A DNA stretch of 64,000 nt from Halomarina ordinaria (GCF_030553305.1 NZ_JARRAH010000001.1:310001-374000); one strand, 5' to 3'. Positions 7,962-16,008 are shown, numbered from the stretch's first letter. Numbers and translations: made by a program. The notes: generated from the sequence alone by a model not told the origin.

Positions 7962-9632
7962 ATGCCCTTCCACGTTTCACTCGACTACGACACCTACGAC
8001 GACGCCCGCGACTCGTTCGCGTGGGACCTGCCCGACGACTACAACGCCGCCCACGACCTGGTGCGGAAACACGAGGACGGGAGTCGAATCGCGCTCTACC
8101 AGGGCTACCCGGACGGCCGCCGCGAGACGTACACCTTCGCGGACCTCGACCGCCTGTCGAACCGCCTCGCGCACGGCCTCCGTGACCTGGGCGTCGAGCG
8201 CGGCGACCGCGTCGCCGTCGTCCTCTCCCAGCGTCCCGAGAACGTCCTCACGCACCTCGCGTGCTGGAAGCTCGGCGCCGTCTCGCTCCCCCTCTCGGTC
8301 CTGTTCGGGGAGGACGCCCTCGCCTACCGCCTCGACGACAGCGGCGCGCGCGTCGTGGTCACGGACCCGAGTCGGATCGACGCCGTGCGCGCGGCCGCGG
8401 CCGACTGCGCCTCGCCACCGAGCGTCGTCGAGGCGGACGGCGACGGAGCGGTGGGCGAGGACGTCCGCGCCTTCGACGCGCTCCTCGCCGGACGCCCCGA
8501 CGAGTTCGACATCGTTCCGACCGATGCAGAGACGCCCGCCATCGTCATGTACACGAGCGGGTCGACCGGGCCGCCGAAGGGCGTCCTCCACGGTCACGGG
8601 GTCTGGGCCGGTCACTGCCCCGCGTTCTCGATGTACTTCGAGCGCGACGTGGAGGGGGTCTACTGGACGCCCGCGGACTGGGCGTGGATCGGCGCGCTCG
8701 GCGACCTCGTCTTCCCGGCGTGGCACTACGGGCAGGCGGTCGTCGGCTACCCGACCGGGAAGTTCGACCCCGAGACGGCGTTCGAGATACTCGAGGAGTT
8801 CGACGTGACCGGCTCGTTCGTCCCGCCGACGGCCATCCGGATGCTGATGGGCGTCGACGCACCCGCCGAACGCTACGACCTCTCGCTGCGGGCCGTCTGC
8901 TCGGGGGGCGAACCGCTCACGCCCGAGATTCTGGACTGGGCCGACGAGGAACTCGGAGGGACGGACGACGCCTCGGGCGTCGTCGTGAACGAACTGTACG
9001 GCCAGACGGAGGCGAACCTCCTGGTGTGTAACTGCCGGGACTGGTTCCCGGCCCGCCCCGGGAGCATGGGTAAACCCGTCCCCGGTCACGACGTGGCGGT
9101 CGTGGACCCGGAGACCGGCGACGTGGTCGAGGCGGGCGAGGTCGGCGAGGTGGCCGTGCGGCGCGCGGGCGACCCGGTCGTCTTCCGGGAGTACTGGAAC
9201 CTGCCCGAGAAGACCGAGGCCGCGCGGGTCGACGGCTGGCACCTCACGGGGGACCTCGCCTCCCGCGACGACGACGGCTACCTCTGGTTCAAGGCCCGCG
9301 ACGACGACGTCATCATCACCGCCGGCTACCGCGTCGGCCCCGGCGAGGTCGAGACGGCCCTCCTCGACCACGACGCCGTCGAGCAGGTCGGCGTCGTCGG
9401 CGTTCCCGACGAGACGCGCGGGGAGGTCGTCAAGGCGTTCGTCGAGCCGGTCGCGGGGACGACGACCGACGACGCCCTTCGCCGGGAACTCCAGGACCTC
9501 GTGCGCGAGCGCCTCGCGAAGTACGAGTACCCCCGCGAACTGGAGTTCGTCGAGGACCTCCCGCAGACGACGACCGGGAAGATACAGCGCCGAAAGCTCC
9601 GCGAGCGCGAGGCTGCGGACGACACATCCTGA
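7962..9632 (+). CDS. AMP-forming acyl-CoA synthetase
   Basis: The 556-residue enzyme activates a carboxylic acid with ATP to the acyl-adenylate and then to acyl-CoA. The motifs are 'IVMYTSGSTGPPKGVLH' (AMP binding), 'VNELYGQTEAN', 'WHLTGDLA', 'DDVIITAGYRVGPGEVE' and the C-terminal 'TTTGKIQRRKLRE' with the catalytic Lys. Its similarity is to the acetyl/medium-chain acyl-CoA synthetase branch. It is the last gene of the 5339-9632 operon with a symporter, suggesting import followed by activation of a short or medium carboxylate. The exact substrate is undetermined. Confidence 0.92.
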   Translation: MPFHVSLDYDTYDDARDSFAWDLPDDYNAAHDLVRKHEDGSRIALYQGYPDGRRETYTFADLDRLSNRLAHGLRDLGVERGDRVAVVLSQRPENVLTHLACWKLGAVSLPLSVLFGEDALAYRLDDSGARVVVTDPSRIDAVRAAAADCASPPSVVEADGDGAVGEDVRAFDALLAGRPDEFDIVPTDAETPAIVMYTSGSTGPPKGVLHGHGVWAGHCPAFSMYFERDVEGVYWTPADWAWIGALGDLVFPAWHYGQAVVGYPTGKFDPETAFEILEEFDVTGSFVPPTAIRMLMGVDAPAERYDLSLRAVCSGGEPLTPEILDWADEELGGTDDASGVVVNELYGQTEANLLVCNCRDWFPARPGSMGKPVPGHDVAVVDPETGDVVEAGEVGEVAVRRAGDPVVFREYWNLPEKTEAARVDGWHLTGDLASRDDDGYLWFKARDDDVIITAGYRVGPGEVETALLDHDAVEQVGVVGVPDETRGEVVKAFVEPVAGTTTDDALRRELQDLVRERLAKYEYPRELEFVEDLPQTTTGKIQRRKLREREAADDTS

Positions 9633-9712
9633 ACGCACGTCGGTCGTCCGGGGTGTGTGACGACCTCACCCGGTGGCAGTAGTCTGAAGCCCCGCGAGCG
9701 AAACCTCGGGGC

Positions 9713-10177
9713 ATGGACCTCGTCGAGGCCGGACCGGCCGACGTCGAGACGCTCGTCGACCTGTGGTTCTCGCTGGCGACGGAGATGGAGCGGTACTCGC
9801 GGTTCAACGAACTCTCCTACTCGAGTCGGGACGACGTCTCGGGTGACGGGTTCAGAGAACTCCTCGCGAGCGAGGACGTGAGGGTGGTGCTGATTCGGGA
9901 CGAGGCGACCGTCGGCTACCTCGTCCTCAGGGAGGGGACTCACCCGTCGCGGACGTGCGCCGAGTACGTTCGGCTCGTCGACCTGCTCGTACGGGAGGAG
10001 TACCGGGACCGCGGCTACGGCTCGGCGGCGGTCGAGGCGGTGAAAGTGATGGCCAGAGAGGAGGGCTACGACCTCCTGAAGGTCGCCTGCGAGTGGCGCA
10101 ACGAGGGCGCCAGGCGGTTCTATCGCGGACACGACTTCGAACCGAAACAGGTCGAGTTCGTCCACGACCTGGCGTAG
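9713..10177 (+). CDS. GNAT family N-acetyltransferase
   Basis: The 154-residue protein is a single GNAT domain. The acetyl-CoA binding motif A reads 'YVRLVDLLVREEYRDRGYGSAAVEAVKVMA', with R-x-x-G-x-G/A, followed by 'DLLKVACEWRNEGARRFYRGHDFE' in two parts, the usual motif B helix. The acceptor amine is unknown. It follows the acyl-CoA synthetase after 80 bases on the same strand but has its own upstream region, so it is probably a separate unit. It converges with the stress-protein gene at 10205. Confidence 0.85.
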   Translation: MDLVEAGPADVETLVDLWFSLATEMERYSRFNELSYSSRDDVSGDGFRELLASEDVRVVLIRDEATVGYLVLREGTHPSRTCAEYVRLVDLLVREEYRDRGYGSAAVEAVKVMAREEGYDLLKVACEWRNEGARRFYRGHDFEPKQVEFVHDLA

Positions 10178-10204
10178 CGGAGCGGCCTCGGCCCGGGGAG
10201 GTAC

Positions 10205-10669
10205 TCAGGCGTCGGTCGCTGCCGTCTCGTCGTCGCCCTCGCCCGTGTCCTCCTTCCGGCGAGTGACCAGCACCGAGACGTCCGCGAGTCGGATGACGCG
10301 CTCGGTGACGCTCCCCAGGAGGGCACGCCGGACGCCGCGCCGGCCGTGGGTACCGATGACGATGAGGTCGACGTCGTGGTCCGCGGCGTACTCGACGATG
10401 ACCTCGTGGGGCGAGCCCCGCTCGACGGCGGTGACGATGTCGATGCCGCGCTCGCGGCCGGCCGTCGCCACGTCCTCGGTCGCCCGCTCGCCCGCCGCCC
10501 GCAGTTGGTCGAGCAGTCGGCCGGGGTCGAAGTCGTAGGTGTAGACCAGTTCGACGACGTTGAGGGCGTGGACGGTCGCGTCGTACGTCTCCGCGAGGTC
10601 GAAGGCCTTCTCGACTGCGCTCTGCGCGCCCGGGCTACCGTCCGTCGGGACGAGTATCGTGTCGTACAT
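10205..10669 (-). CDS. Universal stress protein (UspA family)
   Basis: The 154-residue single Usp domain starts MYDTILVPTDGSPGA and ends with the nucleotide-binding pattern G-THGRRG-x8-GS ('GTHGRRGVRRALLGSVTERV'), so ATP binding is likely. The acidic C-terminal tail of about 15 residues is typical of haloarchaeal members. An upstream in-frame GTG at 10678 would add three residues; the ATG aligns with family N-termini. It is monocistronic. Confidence 0.93.
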   Translation of the reverse strand: MYDTILVPTDGSPGAQSAVEKAFDLAETYDATVHALNVVELVYTYDFDPGRLLDQLRAAGERATEDVATAGRERGIDIVTAVERGSPHEVIVEYAADHDVDLIVIGTHGRRGVRRALLGSVTERVIRLADVSVLVTRRKEDTGEGDDETAATDA

Positions 10670-10760
10670 CGTTCTCACCGACTAGTACGACGACGAGACG
10701 GGCAATAAAACGGCGAGCTGGTTCCATCGAATCGAGAACGACCGGAATTCGCGTCAGTCC

Positions 10761-10967
10761 TCACCAGTAGGGGTTCTCGCGGGTCGGCGCCGCGCGCCGC
10801 CCGACGACGGTGGCGACGAGGACGGCGGCGACGACGAGCGCGAGGACGGCGAGACCGGCGGTGGCGAACTCGCTCGCCGCGAGGCCCGTGAGCGACCAGA
10901 CGGCGCCGAGGGCGGTCCCGACGACGGCGAGCAGTGCGAGCGACGTGAGCGGACGCGTCCCGTACAT
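10761..10967 (-). CDS. Small two-helix membrane protein
   Basis: The 68-residue protein consists of two hydrophobic helices (about residues 8-28 and 32-58) and a short basic end, RRAAPTRENPYW. No family is recognised. I chose the ATG at 10967 because a TATA-like CTTTATGT, read on this strand at 10992-10999, lies 28 bases upstream, giving a leaderless transcript. An in-frame ATG at 10994 would add nine residues but would overlap that promoter. It is divergent from the gene at 11023 and appears to share its promoter. Confidence 0.6.
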   Translation of the reverse strand: MYGTRPLTSLALLAVVGTALGAVWSLTGLAASEFATAGLAVLALVVAAVLVATVVGRRAAPTRENPYW

Positions 10968-10990
10968 GCCCTCCCGGTCCCGACCCACGG

Positions 10991-10999
10991 ACATAAAGT
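10991..10999. promoter_or_regulatory. Shared bidirectional TATA element
   Basis: ACATAAAGT lies in a 55-base gap between two divergent starts. Its centre is 28 bases from the GTG at 11023 on the plus strand and 28 bases from the ATG at 10967 on the minus strand. Both distances are ideal for leaderless transcripts, so one AT-rich element may serve both genes. Confidence 0.45.
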
Positions 11000-11022
11000 C
11001 GCCGGGTGCCCGTGTACGACAC

Positions 11023-11781
11023 GTGACCACCGTCGCCGTCCTCTGTGACCCGCCCCGTCCCGGTCTCGTGTTGCCCTCGCTCGTCGAGAGCTCGCCGCTC
11101 ACCGAGCAGGAGGTGAGCGACCTCTACGCCGCGATGCTCCGCGACGTCGTCGCCGCCGTCGAGGCGAGCGGTGCGGAGTTGCTCGTCAACTACCGCCCGG
11201 ACGAGGCGCTCCCCGAGGGAGGCGCGAGCGGGGCGGAGGGGGCGACCGCCGAGGCGGAGGTACGTGCCGTCGTCCGCGACGCCCTGCGCGACCCGGACGC
11301 GGCGCGCTTCGAGGTCCAGGTCGGGGAGACGTTCGCCGGTCGGGTCAGGAACACGCTGACACACCTGCTCGACGGCGAGGGCGTCACCACTGCCGCGGCC
11401 GTCGAACCGACGGTCCCCCTCCTCCAGCGCTCGCACGTCGACAACGCGGCGATGAAGCTCCGGAGCAGCGCCACCGTCCTCGGCCCTGCGACGGGCGGAC
11501 GGGTCTACTACGCCGGCTTCGCCGACCCCGTCGACTACGCCGACGCCTACGCGCCGCCGGCCGTCGAGACGCTCACCGACCGGGCGCTCGACGTCGACCA
11601 CGACGTCGACTACCTCCCGATGCTCCCGGTCGTCGAGACGGGCGCGGACCTCGCCGAGGTGCTGACGCTGCTCCGCGCCCGTCGGCGCGCCGGCCGCCTC
11701 GTCCCCGAACACACGACCGGGTGTCTGGACGACCTCGGCCTCGCCGTGGTCGTGGAAGACGGGTTACAACTGACGCGATAA
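11023..11781 (+). CDS. DUF2064-like (GT-A fold glycosyltransferase-related) protein
   Basis: The 252-residue protein begins with a GTG giving 'VTTVAVLCDPPRPGLVLPSLV', then 'LYAAMLRDVVAAVEASGAELLVNYRPD'. It has 'VGETFAGRVRNTLTHLL' and 'AMKLRSSATVLGPATGGRVYYAGFADPVDY', which together resemble the nucleotidyl/glycosyl-transferase-like DUF2064 layout, where the middle motif is usually 'LGP..DGGYYLIG'. Here the Asp of the DGG turn is replaced by TGG, so the metal-sugar site may be altered. The start fits a leaderless transcript from the element at 10991. It lies 40 bases before tRNA-Ser. Confidence 0.6.
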   Translation: MTTVAVLCDPPRPGLVLPSLVESSPLTEQEVSDLYAAMLRDVVAAVEASGAELLVNYRPDEALPEGGASGAEGATAEAEVRAVVRDALRDPDAARFEVQVGETFAGRVRNTLTHLLDGEGVTTAAAVEPTVPLLQRSHVDNAAMKLRSSATVLGPATGGRVYYAGFADPVDYADAYAPPAVETLTDRALDVDHDVDYLPMLPVVETGADLAEVLTLLRARRRAGRLVPEHTTGCLDDLGLAVVVEDGLQLTR

Positions 11782-11821
11782 CCGACAAGTCTTAAGACGG
11801 AGCCATCGAACCCACGTTCGA

Positions 11822-11904
11822 GGTGGGGTGGCGGAGTGGACTAACGCGCCTGTCTTGAAAACAGGTGGCCTATGGCCTCATGGGTTCGAATCCCATCCCC
11901 ACCG
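11822..11904 (+). tRNA. tRNA-Ser (anticodon UGA)
   Basis: The acceptor stem GGTGGGG (11822-11828) pairs with CCCCACC (11897-11903), with discriminator G at 11904 and no encoded CCA. The anticodon stem is CCTGT/ACAGG around loop CTTGAAA, giving anticodon TGA at 11856-11858. A long variable arm (TGGCC TAT GGCC) and a T arm ATGGG-TTCGAAT-CCCAT identify a class II serine tRNA reading UCA codons. No intron is present. A short pyrimidine run (CTTTCCTC) just after the gene may terminate it. The low-GC segment starts about 150 bases downstream. Confidence 0.97.
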
Positions 11905-12055
11905 CTTTCCTCGTACTGGGTGCGCGTCACCACACCTGGGGAACGAGACCGACTTAATCCTATGTGACGGTGGCCCGTGGCCAATCGTAGCTGGGTTGAA
12001 TATGCGTGGGCTCATGCCCTGCGACCGTCTGGTGCGTCGGTCCTAAATATTGATA

Positions 12056-13078
12056 TCAGGAACGTCTCCAGAAGGTTCCAATGCCGATGTGTTGCCGACT
12101 GACCCCTTCTGCTTGTTCGAGAGCAGCGACTGCTTCTTCGAGTGTAGGATGCTCGTAGACCTCCCGGACTTCTGCGGTTGCGACTGGTTGGTGCTCCGCG
12201 ACGAACTCATCCACCGACCGACGAGCAGTCGCCGCTACACCCCTCGTTGCCAGCAGTACCCGCAATTCGGCGTATCTCAGCGGACCCGTCTTGGGCGCGG
12301 GAACGTCTGTCGCCACGTTCGTGACCGGGAGTTCGGGACACGCACCAGTCGGTAGGTCGACATCGTCCATGTCCGCATCGAACTGCTTCACGTCGAGATC
12401 CAGGTCCTCTGCAGTGGTCCGGAGAGTCGTCTGATCTGGAGCAATGCCTTCTGCGAAGACGGTTATCCAGGTCCGTCGGAGATACTCATCACCACATCCC
12501 TGACGCATTGCTGCAATCCAAGCACGAGTAGCCATCTCCGTCGTCTCAGGGAGATCAGACCAGACAGACGGATCCAATGGCATTCCGTTTCGAGCGGCAG
12601 GAGGTTCCTCCGGGATCTCACGGACGGGTGCCGGAACGAACTCGATATCGACCTGCTCATCGTAGTTCTCAGCGACCCGTTTCATCACTGGCTGCATATC
12701 GAACGAAACGAAGCTCAGCGGGTCGACGACCTGTGTGATAGTGACGGTGTCGTCCTCTTCCTCGTCGTCTTCGTCCTCGTCGACGTCCTTCTCCGGTTGC
12801 TCTCCTTCATCGGACTCGTTGTCATGGAACTCCTCGTCAGGAACTTCATCATTGACGGGATGTTCCTCGTCATGCTCGCCCTGCTCCTGTCCGACGAGCG
12901 ATGAGCTCCCAGCGATTGCTCCTGCACCGGCTCCGGGCCCAACAGGTCCACTCTGATTCGTCGACACCTCGTCGCTGTCCGAGAACGTAGTGACATCCGT
13001 TTGGGCGGGTTCGTCCGTCGGTTCGGGTTGCTCTTCTGTTCGGGACCAGGATGATCCTCGGGTGGAGTTGTTTCCCAT
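12056..13078 (-). CDS. DsbA-fold protein lacking catalytic cysteines, with acidic N-terminal tail
   Basis: The 340-residue protein begins with about 110 residues of low-complexity, strongly acidic sequence. A thioredoxin-like region follows, 'TVTITQVVDPLSFVSFDMQPVMKRVAENY', then a helical 'ATRAWIAAMRQGCGDEYLRRTW', the layout of the DsbA/FrnE family. The expected C-x-x-C after Asp-Pro reads S122-F-V-S125, so disulfide exchange is unlikely. The C-terminal 60 residues look like a winged helix ending 'GIGTFWR'. No signal peptide is visible. Its ATG is one base after the stop of the gene at 13080, so the two form an operon. The fold is a moderate-confidence call; the role is unknown. Confidence 0.6.
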   Translation of the reverse strand: MGNNSTRGSSWSRTEEQPEPTDEPAQTDVTTFSDSDEVSTNQSGPVGPGAGAGAIAGSSSLVGQEQGEHDEEHPVNDEVPDEEFHDNESDEGEQPEKDVDEDEDDEEEDDTVTITQVVDPLSFVSFDMQPVMKRVAENYDEQVDIEFVPAPVREIPEEPPAARNGMPLDPSVWSDLPETTEMATRAWIAAMRQGCGDEYLRRTWITVFAEGIAPDQTTLRTTAEDLDLDVKQFDADMDDVDLPTGACPELPVTNVATDVPAPKTGPLRYAELRVLLATRGVAATARRSVDEFVAEHQPVATAEVREVYEHPTLEEAVAALEQAEGVSRQHIGIGTFWRRS

Positions 13079-13079
13079 G

Positions 13080-13940
13080 TTAGTAAATCCTCAAGTTGCT
13101 CTGTTTCGCTTCGTGGTTCCATTTGAGCGCCTGATCGATTTCAGCGTCCAGCTCGCGATACTGTCTGTAGGAGTATCCGGAGGACGTCTGACATCGTGTG
13201 CGCCAGTAGTTTAGCCCAGCAGCCGACGTGACACGGGGCTCGAACTGTCGGAGTTCGTCAGGCGACATCCGACCGATTAGCATCACGTTCTCGGGGTCAA
13301 CAGTCGTAATGAAGGTCCGTGCCTCCCTTCGGTCTTTGTGGAGCGCATTTCCAGCGTGTCCACCGATAGACTGCCCACAATAGAACGCATAGTCGGTAAT
13401 CCCGTAGTCCTCTCGAAGTCGGCGATAAGGCTCGAAGTGGTCCGTGGTCCACCCCTTCTGCGTGGGCATAAGACGGATATCGTAGTCGCGATCGTTGATT
13501 TCGCGAGAGAGTTCAACGACGTATTCGACATACGCGTCAGCGACTTCAGCGATCGTGAGATCGTCCATATACCCATATGCGAAACTGACATCTGGGACAT
13601 GAATCGCTGGCTGAATCACTTCGAGGATACGGAGGACCTCGTCCATACTCCGGCCGGTGGTGATCCCGTCTTTCTCCGTTGCTGTTGTTATTGGGATGTG
13701 GTAGTCTGTGAGGACCTCTGACCACTCGTTTCGGTTGATAGCCCGCCGGGCATCGTCCAGACTGATGAGCACCGAGCGTGAACAGTGATGGGTCTCGATG
13801 AACGCTTCACACTCCACGTCAGGCAACTCAACACGGGGGACTGCACCTACGACCGGTTCGTGTATCAACCGCGACTTTATGGCCTCGTCAAGTGTCTGCT
13901 GGCCTCTATCGGTCGCGGCTCTCTGTCGGCGTGAACTCAT
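13080..13940 (-). CDS. Unknown protein, possibly related to the tRNA-guanine transglycosylase fold
   Basis: I do not recognise a firm family for this 286-residue soluble protein. Features of interest are 'TGRSMDEVLRILEVIQPAIHVPD', 'RLMPTQKGWTTDHFEPYRRL', 'YAFYCGQSIGGHAGNALHKDR' and 'MLIGRMSPDELRQFEP'. An Asp near a strand end, a Q-x-GW-x-x-D-x-x-x-x-Y segment and a G-x-S-IGG turn followed by a helix resemble the TIM-barrel of tRNA-guanine transglycosylases and the phage-type DpdA proteins that put deazaguanines into DNA. The zinc-binding C-terminus of classical TGT is absent. It is first in a two-gene operon in the low-GC segment. Confidence 0.4.
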   Translation of the reverse strand: MSSRRQRAATDRGQQTLDEAIKSRLIHEPVVGAVPRVELPDVECEAFIETHHCSRSVLISLDDARRAINRNEWSEVLTDYHIPITTATEKDGITTGRSMDEVLRILEVIQPAIHVPDVSFAYGYMDDLTIAEVADAYVEYVVELSREINDRDYDIRLMPTQKGWTTDHFEPYRRLREDYGITDYAFYCGQSIGGHAGNALHKDRREARTFITTVDPENVMLIGRMSPDELRQFEPRVTSAAGLNYWRTRCQTSSGYSYRQYRELDAEIDQALKWNHEAKQSNLRIY

Positions 13941-14272
13941 CCGGTTTGCTCGTTCCCTGTTGGTGTCAAGGGGGAACTATTCCCATCTTAGACGTCTATT
14001 AACTTAAGAGTATCGGCGATTTGCCGTTTTAGATTGGCCTAGAACATCTACATCGGGCGTGTTGGACTACTTGGCCAGCAGCTATATCATATACATCCTG
14101 TCCAGCAGCAATAACTGCCGTTACCAAATTTATTTATATACTTTTATTTCCCCCTACTGTCTCCCTTCGTTCTCGATGCCCGAGCACCACTAGTGTAACC
14201 GTAACCGACCACGCTAGCGTGACCCGTCGCCGCGGCGAAACGTATTTCTATCACCCCTACAACGATGTTCCC
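13941..14272. other. Gene-free AT-rich spacer between the low-GC operon and tupA
   Basis: This 332-base stretch contains no convincing reading frame. It holds AT-rich blocks near 13995-14010 (TTAACTTAAG, suited to a promoter for the leftward operon) and 14133-14140 (TTTATATA), and the tupA promoter near its right end. Composition changes from about half GC to high GC around 14160-14230, marking the right edge of the accessory segment. No direct repeat of the tRNA end was seen. Confidence 0.5.
14239..14250 (+). promoter_or_regulatory. Core promoter of tupABC
   Basis: AACGTATTTCTA, preceded by a purine-rich GCGAA that could act as BRE, is centred 27-28 bases before the ATG at 14273. That is the spacing expected for a leaderless haloarchaeal transcript. 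A second AT-rich element, TTTATATA at 14133-14140, is farther away and could be an alternative start for a longer leader. Confidence 0.45.
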
Positions 14273-15292
14273 ATGCAGATACAACGCCGAGCGTTCCTCG
14301 CCGCGGCGGCGAGCGGGGCGCTGGCAGGGCTCGCCGGGTGTACGGAACAGCTCGCTGGCGGCAGCGGCGACGGCGCCGACGTGGCCGGCGAGACGCTGAC
14401 GCTGACGACGACGACCAGCACGTACGACACGGGCCTCCTCGACGAGTTGAACGTCCCGTTCGAGGAGATGTACGGCGTGACCGTCGACTCGGTGTCCCAG
14501 GGGACCGGCGAGGCCATCGAGACCGCCAGCAACGGCGATTCTGACGTGGTGATGGTCCACGCGCGTTCCCAGGAGGACGAGTTCATGGAGGAGGGGTACG
14601 GCGTCAACCGCCGTGACATCATGTTCAACGACTTCGTCGTCGTCGGTCCCGAGGACGACCCGGCGGGCATCGAGGGGACGGAGTCCGCCGAGGAGGCGTT
14701 CGCGACCATCGCCGAGGAGGAGGCGACGTTCGTCTCCCGCGGTGACAACTCCGGGACGCACACCAAGGAACTCGCCATCTGGGAGGAGGCGGGGGTCGAC
14801 CCGGGCGGCGACTGGTACAACGAGACCGGCCAGGGGATGGGCGAGGTGCTCAACGTCACCAACGAACAGGAGGGCTACACCCTCGCGGACCGGGGGACGT
14901 ACCTCTCGCAGCGCTCGGAGATCGACCTCGTCATCCTCGTCCAGGGACCGATAGAGGGCGGACCGGAGTTGCTCTCGAACCCCTACGGCATCATGGCGGT
15001 GAACCCCGCTGTGCACGACAACGTCAACTACGACCTCGCGATGGCGTACATCGGCTACATCACCAGCCCGGAGGCCCAGCAGCTCATCGAGGACTTCGAG
15101 GCCAACGGCGAACAGCTCTTCTTCCCGCGGGCGCTCTCGGAGGAGCCCGACTTCCAGCAGTACGTGCCCGAGGGGTGGAGCAGCGAGTCGGCGAACGGCA
15201 CCGCGACGAACGGTACCACGAACGGTAGTAATACGACGGGGGGCAACGCGACGGGCGGTAACGCGACGGAGAACAACGCGTCGAGCGAGTGA
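14273..15292 (+). CDS. tupA: Tungstate ABC transporter substrate-binding lipoprotein
   Basis: The 339-residue exported lipoprotein binds tungstate (or molybdate) for the TupBC transporter. A Tat-like twin arginine (R5, R6) precedes a hydrophobic stretch and a lipobox LAGC with Cys23 as lipid anchor. The mature part has the TupA pattern '[12 protein letters not shown]', '[21 protein letters not shown]', '[15 protein letters not shown]' and '[12 protein letters not shown]'. The last 34 residues are a low-complexity tail with seven N-x-S/T sequons. An in-frame ATG at 14219 would precede the twin arginine by 18 extra residues and is unlikely. The permease gene overlaps its stop codon (GTGA). Confidence 0.93.
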   Translation: MQIQRRAFLAAAASGALAGLAGCTEQLAGGSGDGADVAGETLTLTTTTSTYDTGLLDELNVPFEEMYGVTVDSVSQGTGEAIETASNGDSDVVMVHARSQEDEFMEEGYGVNRRDIMFNDFVVVGPEDDPAGIEGTESAEEAFATIAEEEATFVSRGDNSGTHTKELAIWEEAGVDPGGDWYNETGQGMGEVLNVTNEQEGYTLADRGTYLSQRSEIDLVILVQGPIEGGPELLSNPYGIMAVNPAVHDNVNYDLAMAYIGYITSPEAQQLIEDFEANGEQLFFPRALSEEPDFQQYVPEGWSSESANGTATNGTTNGSNTTGGNATGGNATENNASSE

Positions 15293-16008
15293 CCGTGTCT
15301 CCCGTTGCGAGTCCCGCTCCGCTCGCGTTCGTCGAGTTCCCGTTCGAACCCGTGTACGTCCTGAGCACCATCGAGGTGTCGCTGTACGTGAGCGTCATCG
15401 CGGTCCTGTTGAGTTCGCTCGTGAGCCTCCCCGTCGCGCTGGCGCTCGGGTTCACGGAGTTCCCGGGCAAGCGCTTCGCCGTGTCGGTCATCAACACCGG
15501 GATGGGCTTCCCGAGCGTCGTCGTCGGCCTCGTCGTGCTGTTCGCCGTCTCGAACCAGGGGCCGCTCGGCGAACTGGACCTGATGTTCACGAAGCGGGCG
15601 ATGATCATCTCGCAGTTCGTGCTGGCGACGCCCGCCATCACGGCCATCAGCCTCGCGGCCGTCGCCGGCGTCGAGCAGAACGTCCGCGACGCCGCCCGCG
15701 TCCTCGGCGGCACCAGGACCGACGTCGCCCTCGTCACCCTCAAGGAGGCGCGGTACGGCATCGCCACCGCCGTCCTCGCCGGGTTCGGCCGGGCGATAAG
15801 CGAGGTGGGGTCCGTCCTCATCGTCGGGGGGAACATCGCGGGCGCGGACGGCATCTCGAAGACGCGCACGCTGACGACCGCCATCCAGCTCGAGGCGCGA
15901 CAGGGGCGCTACGAGACGGCGATGGTGCTCGGTGCCGTCCTCGTCGGCGTCGTGCTGGTGGTGAACGCCATCGTCGTCCGCCTCGGCGACGAGGGGGTGG
16001 TGCGGTGA
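15289..16008 (+). CDS. tupB: Tungstate ABC transporter permease
   Basis: The 239-residue membrane protein has about five to six transmembrane helices. The inner-membrane coupling loop reads '[30 protein letters not shown]', matching the EAA motif of binding-protein-dependent permeases. '[24 protein letters not shown]' is typical of TupB. The GTG start overlaps the tupA stop; a second GTG six bases on is also possible. Transport is driven by TupC, whose gene overlaps this one by four bases. Confidence 0.93.
   Translation: MTVSPVASPAPLAFVEFPFEPVYVLSTIEVSLYVSVIAVLLSSLVSLPVALALGFTEFPGKRFAVSVINTGMGFPSVVVGLVVLFAVSNQGPLGELDLMFTKRAMIISQFVLATPAITAISLAAVAGVEQNVRDAARVLGGTRTDVALVTLKEARYGIATAVLAGFGRAISEVGSVLIVGGNIAGADGISKTRTLTTAIQLEARQGRYETAMVLGAVLVGVVLVVNAIVVRLGDEGVVR

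Larger units (their letters stand above)
12056..14140. other. Low-GC accessory segment next to tRNA-Ser
   Basis: Base composition falls to about half GC, against about two thirds or more on both sides, and the two genes inside use many A/T-ending codons. The segment lies directly downstream of a tRNA gene, a common integration site in haloarchaea. I see no integrase, no transposase and no copy of the tRNA 3' end at the distal border, so mobility is not proven. It may be a remnant or an island lacking its own recombinase. Confidence 0.5.

Noticed and set aside
12050-12355. Plus-strand frame near the right of tRNA-Ser
   Set aside because: It lies antisense to the C-terminal coding region of the DsbA-fold gene and has no recognisable pattern or promoter.
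12735-12956. Serine-rich plus-strand frame in the low-GC segment
   Set aside because: It is the antisense of the acidic Asp/Glu repeat tract in the DsbA-fold protein, where GTC/TCG codons give artificial poly-Ser.
11905-14140. att-type direct repeat of the tRNA-Ser 3' end
   Set aside because: I searched by eye for the TTCGAATCCCATCCCCACC end downstream and found no second copy, so integration at this tRNA is not demonstrated.
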